NCBI GenBank assembly: GCA_031404455.1
Contig: JANNHP010000189.1
Location: forward strand, 1 to 11,725
DNA: 11,725 bases
Source: JANNHP01 sp031404455
GTDB lineage: Bacteria; Planctomycetota; JAJSAM01; JAJVHW01
Reading direction: 5' to 3'
The notes beneath the pieces were generated by a model, which was not told the DNA's origin, searched no databases, and saw nothing but the letters and a program-made list of their open reading frames with translations. Every line of letters begins with the position of its first letter. Position 1 is the first letter of the stretch. Below are positions 7,862 to 11,725 of this stretch, piece by piece. The translations under genes and the position numbers were made by a program.

Positions 7862-10777
7862 TTGAAGCCGCGCATCCTCATCGCCGCGTCGCTCGTCGCG
7901 CTCGCCTCCTGCAGGTTCGGGGCGGACGGCACCTACGGCAGCCGCGACGTCGTCGTGCGCGCGGACCGGCGTCCGAAGGTGCGCGACGTCGAGCCGGAGG
8001 CGCCGCCAAAGGCTCCGGAGATCCCGCAGGTCGTCCAGCCCGCGACGGCCGCGCCCGCGCCGCTCTTCGACGACCGCCTGCCCGCGCCCGCCGTCGCGAC
8101 CGAGCACGTGCCGAAGCCGTGGCCGTTCGACGTGCAGAGCTACGCGATCCGTCTCACCGTCGACCCGAAGGAGCGCGCGATCTCGGGCTCGGTCCGGATC
8201 GACGTGAAGGACGCCGCGGACGGCCTCGCCGAACTGCCCCTCGACGCCGTCGGCTTCGAGATCGCCCGCGTCTGGGACGACGGCGAGAAGCCCCGCGAGA
8301 CGGAGTTCTCCTACGACGGGACGACGCTCCGGATCCCGCTCACTGAGCCGCGGCGGACCGGCACGAGCCGTTCGTTCGAGATCGAGTACTCCGGTCGCCC
8401 GCTGCGCGGCATCTACTTCAACGAGGGCCATCCGCCGCAGGTCTACACGCAGGGCGAGATGGAGGACTCGCGGTACTGGTTCCCGTGCCACGACTTCCCC
8501 GACGACCGCGCGACGCACGTGCTGATGGTCACCGCGCCGGACGACTGGACGGTCGTGGGTGCCGGTCGCGCGCCGGGCCCCGCGCGCGTCGAGACCGACG
8601 GCCGGCGCGTGCCGCGCATCTTCGGGCTCGACGTCCCGCACGTCTCGTACCTCGTCTCCATGACGACGGGCGAGTACGAGACGATCACCGAGAACGGTGT
8701 CGTGCCGCTGCACTACGTCGTCGAGAGTCGTGATAAGAAATTCGCGTCAGCGAATTTCCGGAAGACGAACGACGTGCTGAAGTTCTTCGGCGACGCCACC
8801 GGCCTTCCCTACCCGTACCCGACGTACTCGCAGACGTGCGTCCGCCACTTCATGTGGGGCGGCATGGAGAACATCAGCGCGACGACGCTGACGGATCACA
8901 CGATCCATCCGCCGGACTGGGAGCCGGCGAGGAGTTCGACGAGCCTCGTCGCGCACGAGGCCGCGCACCAGTGGTTCGGCGACTGGATCACCTGCGCCGA
9001 CTGGTCGCACAACTGGCTGAACGAGGGCTTCGCGACGTACTACGACGCGCTCTTCACCGAGCACGACGAGGGCCGCGACGCCTTCCTATGGGAGATGCGC
9101 GGGAACCGCCACGGCGCGCTCGGCGCGATGGACCACGAGCGGCGCGCGATCGTCTCGAACCGCTGGGCGAGTGCCGAGGAGATGTTCGACGGCCACGCGT
9201 ACGCCGGCGGCGCCGCGCGCCTGCACATGCTGCGGCACCTCCTCGGCGACAAGGAGTTCCACGGTGCGATCCGCCACTACGTGAAAACCTGCGGCCTGAA
9301 GTGCGTGACGACCGACGACTTCGAGAACGCCGTCGAGGAGTTCACCGGGCAAGACCTGACGTGGTTCTTCGACCAGTGGTTCAGGAAGCCCGGCTACCCG
9401 GTGCTGAAGATCCGCTGGACGTGGGACGAGGCGAAGAAGGCGATATTCGTCACCGTCGAGCAGACGCAGGGGACCGATGGCGGCGCGCCGGAAGCGTATC
9501 GGTTGCCGCTGGACGTCGAACTCGGCACGTGGAGGATCCACGGGGAGTTTCAGGGAGTTGAGCGTTTCGTCCACCGCCTGAACGTCACGAAGCGCATCGA
9601 GACATTCGAGATTCGGCACGATCGGCAGCCGATGTTCGTTCAGCCCGATCCGGAGACGGCGATCCTCGCCCGGTTCGATCTCGAGCGTTCGGTGGACGAC
9701 TGGATTGCGGAGGTGTCGCTCGACGTTACGAAGATCTTCTCGGGCCACAACCCGGCGCTGCGCCAGGACGCAGCGGAGGCGCTCGCCGGCATCGTGAAGG
9801 ACGAGAAACGTGCGGCTCCGGATCGGGACAAGGCACATGCGGCGTTGCTGGAAGCGTTCCGGCAGCCCGGCTTCGAGGACTTCGCTCAGTTCCTGGCCGC
9901 GCTCGCCGGACAGGTCGCCTCCCGCAAGGACGACGCGACCGCGCAGGTGCTCATCGACGCGATGAACTCCGACGCCGACCTCCGCGTGCGCCTCGCCGCG
10001 TCCGACGCGCTTCACGGTTTCGACGGCAACGCGAAGGCGCGCGACGCGCTCGCGCTCCATCTCGACGACGCGAACGACCTGATGCGCGCGTCCGCCGTCG
10101 CGGGCGTCGCGAAGCTGAAGCATCCGCAGGCGTTTGAGCATCTCGTCGCGGCACTCGACAAGCCGGGCTGGCACTCCGTCGTGCGCGTCGCGGCGCTCCG
10201 CGGGTTCGCGGACCTCGGCGACGAGCGCGCGTTCGCGACGCTCGTCCGCTTCGCCGCGCCGGGCGACGACTGGTCGCGGACGACGGCGATCGACTCGCTC
10301 GGACGCATGGGGCGCAAGAAGCCCGAGTACCGCGAGGCGGTGCTGACGTACCTCGACGATCCCGTCCGCGACGTGCGCCGCGAGGCCGCGCAGGCGCTCG
10401 GCAAGATCGCCGACCCGGACACGATCCCGACGCTCTGCGCGCACTTCGCGACGGAGACGTGGCCCGGCGTGAAGGACGCTCTCCGCAACGCCGTGAAGGC
10501 GTGCCGCGCGGCGGCCGTCGAGGAGGGACGTCTCGTCACCGTCGAGGCGGCCCGCGCACACGAGATCCGCGAGAAGCACGCGCCGCTCCGCGACGAGGCC
10601 GACGCCGTCGAGGAGTCCATCAAGACGCTCGCCGGCGACGCGAAGACGGCGGCCGAGGCGCGTCTCAAGACGCTCCACGCCGAGATGGCTCCGCTCCAGC
10701 GCGACCTCGACGCCCTCGGCGTGCCCGTCAAGCCGAAGCCCAAACCGCCCGCGCCCTCGGCGCCTGCGGCGAAGTAG
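7862..10777 (+). CDS. Lipoprotein M1 metallopeptidase with HEAT repeats
   Basis: This is a 971-residue zinc aminopeptidase-like protein of family M1, which removes N-terminal residues from peptides. The TTG at 7862 is the only usable start: the upstream in-frame stop is at 7790 and no other start codon lies in between. It gives a lipoprotein signal peptide with lipobox L14-A-S-C17. A linker rich in P/A is followed by the M1 N-terminal beta domain (from about residue 87). The exopeptidase motif is GGMEN (333-337) and the zinc site H365-E-A-A-H369 with E388 (NEGFA) at the canonical distance. Y447 in AYAGGA matches the family's catalytic tyrosine. Beyond the usual core come HEAT-like repeats (about 615-880), an acidic/basic coiled coil (894-955) and a Lys/Pro/Ala tail. 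All catalytic residues are intact. Lipidation suggests envelope anchoring. It follows the kinase by 4 bp, so translational coupling is likely; whether the products interact is unknown. Confidence 0.92.
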   Translation: MKPRILIAASLVALASCRFGADGTYGSRDVVVRADRRPKVRDVEPEAPPKAPEIPQVVQPATAAPAPLFDDRLPAPAVATEHVPKPWPFDVQSYAIRLTVDPKERAISGSVRIDVKDAADGLAELPLDAVGFEIARVWDDGEKPRETEFSYDGTTLRIPLTEPRRTGTSRSFEIEYSGRPLRGIYFNEGHPPQVYTQGEMEDSRYWFPCHDFPDDRATHVLMVTAPDDWTVVGAGRAPGPARVETDGRRVPRIFGLDVPHVSYLVSMTTGEYETITENGVVPLHYVVESRDKKFASANFRKTNDVLKFFGDATGLPYPYPTYSQTCVRHFMWGGMENISATTLTDHTIHPPDWEPARSSTSLVAHEAAHQWFGDWITCADWSHNWLNEGFATYYDALFTEHDEGRDAFLWEMRGNRHGALGAMDHERRAIVSNRWASAEEMFDGHAYAGGAARLHMLRHLLGDKEFHGAIRHYVKTCGLKCVTTDDFENAVEEFTGQDLTWFFDQWFRKPGYPVLKIRWTWDEAKKAIFVTVEQTQGTDGGAPEAYRLPLDVELGTWRIHGEFQGVERFVHRLNVTKRIETFEIRHDRQPMFVQPDPETAILARFDLERSVDDWIAEVSLDVTKIFSGHNPALRQDAAEALAGIVKDEKRAAPDRDKAHAALLEAFRQPGFEDFAQFLAALAGQVASRKDDATAQVLIDAMNSDADLRVRLAASDALHGFDGNAKARDALALHLDDANDLMRASAVAGVAKLKHPQAFEHLVAALDKPGWHSVVRVAALRGFADLGDERAFATLVRFAAPGDDWSRTTAIDSLGRMGRKKPEYREAVLTYLDDPVRDVRREAAQALGKIADPDTIPTLCAHFATETWPGVKDALRNAVKACRAAAVEEGRLVTVEAARAHEIREKHAPLRDEADAVEESIKTLAGDAKTAAEARLKTLHAEMAPLQRDLDALGVPVKPKPKPPAPSAPAAK
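8737..8758. repeat. AT-rich 9-bp palindromic stem inside the peptidase gene
   Basis: GAAATTCGC (8737-8745) and GCGAATTTC (8750-8758) are exact reverse complements around GTCA. The surrounding codons (DKKFASANFRK) are in frame and look like normal M1 sequence, so the stem does not disrupt the protein. It stands out as an AT-rich patch in a very GC-rich gene. Confidence 0.6.
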
Positions 10778-10812
10778 CAAGTTCGGACCGCTCGTCACGA
10801 CGCGCAAGTGCC

Positions 10813-10838
10813 AATCTGCTCAGCGACTGCTGCAGATT
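10813..10838 (+). terminator. Hairpin downstream of the peptidase gene
   Basis: AATCTG (10813-10818) pairs with CAGATT (10833-10838). Inside it CAGC (10821-10824) pairs with GCTG (10829-10832) around GACT, leaving a 2-nt bulge. It lies 35 bp after the peptidase stop, where a terminator is expected, but no T-tract follows, so a Rho-independent terminator is doubtful. It overlaps the first two bases of the repeat element. Confidence 0.3.
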
Positions 10839-10892
10839 CGTAGTCCCAGGGCGGGCCATCAAGCCCCAACCGGTTCGTTCTTGCCCATGTAG

Positions 10893-10912
10893 GGGCGACC
10901 CATGGGTCGCCC
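10893..10912. repeat. 20-bp perfect palindrome, left copy
   Basis: GGGCGACCCA/TGGGTCGCCC is a perfect dyad with no spacer, preceded by TGTAG. It is the core of the left inner arm of the repeat element and is identical to the copy at 10970-10989. Confidence 0.9.
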
Positions 10913-10969
10913 GCGAAGGTCCGCAGATGGACGCTCCGCGTCTCGCGCTTGCCAGTGAAAGCGGACGGC

Positions 10970-10989
10970 GGGCGACCCATGGGTCGCCC
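10970..10989. repeat. 20-bp perfect palindrome, right copy
   Basis: This is the same dyad as at 10893-10912, followed by CTACA, so the flanks show the copy is inverted relative to the first. The two centres lie 77 bp apart. Confidence 0.9.
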
Positions 10990-11133
10990 CTACAAGGACA
11001 TATCGACCACGTTGCCTGTTGCGCCTCGATGGCCCGTGCCGGGACTACGAACCAGGAAGGCGCGCGCGCTCTCCCGGGCCCTTGGATGCCCAGAGTTCGC
11101 GAAGTGATTGGGAACGTGCCGCAGTCTGCGCCC

Positions 11134-11151
11134 CGGATCGGTCAGGATCCG
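11134..11151. promoter_or_regulatory. Dyad upstream of the sigma-factor gene
   Basis: CGGATC (11134-11139) and GATCCG (11146-11151) are exact inverted repeats around a 6-nt spacer, 23 bp before the ATG at 11175. It may be an operator or a leader hairpin, and could be chance in GC-rich DNA. Confidence 0.25.
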
Positions 11152-11174
11152 CGCGTGGCGGGATCTCTTCTTCC

Positions 11175-11725
11175 ATGAGCGACGCCTCCCGACCGCTCGG
11201 GCGCAGGATCGACGCCGAGGAACTCCTCGCCCACGCTGCGTGGCTGCGCGGACTCGCGCGGAGCCTCGTCAAGGACGAGCACGCGGCCGATGACGTGGTG
11301 CAGGAGACGTTCGCCGCCGCGGTCTCGCATCCGCCGCGCGACAAGGGAGCGCTGCGCGGGTGGCTGGCGAAGGTCGCGCGCAACGCGGCGTGGAAGTCGC
11401 ACCGCGGCGACCGCAGGCGCGCGGACCGCGAGCAGGCGGCGCCGTCGCGCGGTGCTGAGCCCTCGTCGTCGGAGATCGTCGAACGGATCGAGACGCAGCG
11501 GGCACTCCTCGACGCAGTAGAGGCGCTCGAGGAGCCGTATCGCACGGTCGTGATGATGCGGTTCTACGACGGCAAGCCGCCGCGCGAGATCGCGCGCGAA
11601 CTCGGCGTGACGCCCGAGGTCGTGTGGCAGCGGCTCTCGCGGGCGATCGCGATGCTGCGGGCGCGACTCGACGACCGCCGCGGCGGACGCGACGCGTGGG
11701 CGGGCGTGTTCGTGTTCTGGCTCGG
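11175..11725 (+). CDS. ECF-type RNA polymerase sigma factor, 3'-truncated
   Basis: The frame is open from the ATG at 11175 to the window end, giving 183 residues. Region 2 covers about residues 15-85 (LARSLVKDEHAADDVVQETF, then LRGWLAKVARNAAWKSHR), the part that binds core polymerase and melts the -10. A short Ser/Arg-rich linker (85-110) follows, then region 4 (111-162; LDAVEALEEPYRTVVMMRFYDGKPPREIARELGV..., helix-turn-helix for the -35). Unlike a typical ECF factor, the protein continues past region 4 into RRGGRDAWAGVFVFWL, apparently the start of a transmembrane helix. C-terminally extended, membrane-linked sigma factors occur in Planctomycetota. The rest, including any sensor domain or anti-sigma gene, is outside the window. 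No strong Shine-Dalgarno is seen; GGGA lies about 12 nt upstream. Family assignment is strong, target genes unknown. Confidence 0.9.
   Translation, partial: MSDASRPLGRRIDAEELLAHAAWLRGLARSLVKDEHAADDVVQETFAAAVSHPPRDKGALRGWLAKVARNAAWKSHRGDRRRADREQAAPSRGAEPSSSEIVERIETQRALLDAVEALEEPYRTVVMMRFYDGKPPREIARELGVTPEVVWQRLSRAIAMLRARLDDRRGGRDAWAGVFVFWL

Larger units (their letters stand above)
10837..11051. mobile_element. MITE/REPIN-like nested inverted-repeat element, 215 bp
   Basis: The outer ends TTCGTAGTCCC...GGGCCATC (10837-10860) and its complement (11028-11051) match at 21 of 24 positions. Further in, a 27-bp arm at 10888-10914 is repeated perfectly and inverted at 10968-10994. The segments between outer and inner arms are partly complementary, and inside the inner arms GTCCGC (10919-10924) pairs with GCGGAC (10961-10966). 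The whole forms one long interrupted hairpin with a loop near 10925-10960. It has no coding capacity and no obvious target-site duplication. This architecture fits a non-autonomous element (MITE) or a REP doublet mobilised in trans by a transposase elsewhere. The inverted repeat is seen directly; mobility is inference. Confidence 0.65.
10778..11174. other. 397-bp intergenic region with repeat element
   Basis: No supported gene lies here; short open frames on both strands run through palindromes and are not believable. The contents are a hairpin after the peptidase gene (10813-10838), the nested inverted-repeat element (10837-11051), and a 123-bp leader of the sigma-factor gene (11052-11174) with a small dyad at 11134-11151. 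No promoter can be called with confidence. Confidence 0.75.

Noticed and set aside
9086..10807. Long minus-strand open frame (573 codons)
   Set aside because: It lies opposite the M1 peptidase, whose HExxH site and HEAT repeats are unambiguous; the antisense translation is Arg/Val/Leu-rich.
10888..10994. CRISPR-like repeat pair
   Set aside because: Only two copies exist, in inverted orientation with one spacer, and no cas gene is present.
11111..11115. GGAAC as an ECF-type -35 for autoregulation of the sigma gene
   Set aside because: No -10-like GTC motif lies at 16-17 bp; the next GTC is too far (25 bp).

Overview
This is a GC-rich bacterial window with six protein genes, two of them cut by the window edges, and no RNA gene or CRISPR array. 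The gene set points to Planctomycetota or a similar large-genome phylum. It includes a STAND-like ATPase with long TPR arrays, a eukaryote-like Ser/Thr kinase, an exported SBBP-repeat protein, a lipoprotein M1 peptidase with HEAT repeats, and an ECF sigma factor whose tail runs into a hydrophobic segment after its DNA-binding region. The phylum is inferred from family content only.

Layout. (1) 3-2414 (+): the C-terminal part of an AAA/STAND-type ATPase with about seven 40-residue TPR units in strict 120-bp register. (2) 5670-2434 (-): an exported protein with an N-terminal DUF7948-like domain, seven SBBP repeats, two fibronectin type III domains and an unrecognised basic C-terminal domain. 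It converges on gene 1 with 19 bp between the stop codons. (3) 6790-5783 (-): an exported TolB/PD40-like beta-propeller, upstream of gene 2 on the same strand and with a very similar Shine-Dalgarno (GAGGGG). The two probably share a transcript. (4) A 233-bp divergent region, 6791-7023, has two consecutive stem-loops just 5' of gene 3. (5) 7024-7857 (+): a compact soluble Ser/Thr kinase. (6) 7862-10777 (+): a lipoprotein M1 metallopeptidase with HEAT repeats and a C-terminal coiled coil, starting with TTG 4 bp after the kinase stop. The pair looks translationally coupled. (7) 10778-11174: a 397-bp intergenic stretch dominated by a nested inverted-repeat element, 10837-11051, whose inner arms each contain a perfect 20-bp palindrome. 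(8) 11175 to the window end (+): a partial ECF sigma factor.

The kinase, ECF sigma factor and TPR-ATPase are signalling parts. The SBBP protein, TolB-like propeller and lipoprotein peptidase are envelope or extracellular parts. The strongest non-gene signal is the non-coding inverted-repeat element, probably a MITE or REPIN-like mobile repeat. I found no convincing sign of a defence system or a wholly new multi-gene system. The most plausible functional novelty is the kinase-peptidase pair and the C-terminal domain of the SBBP protein.
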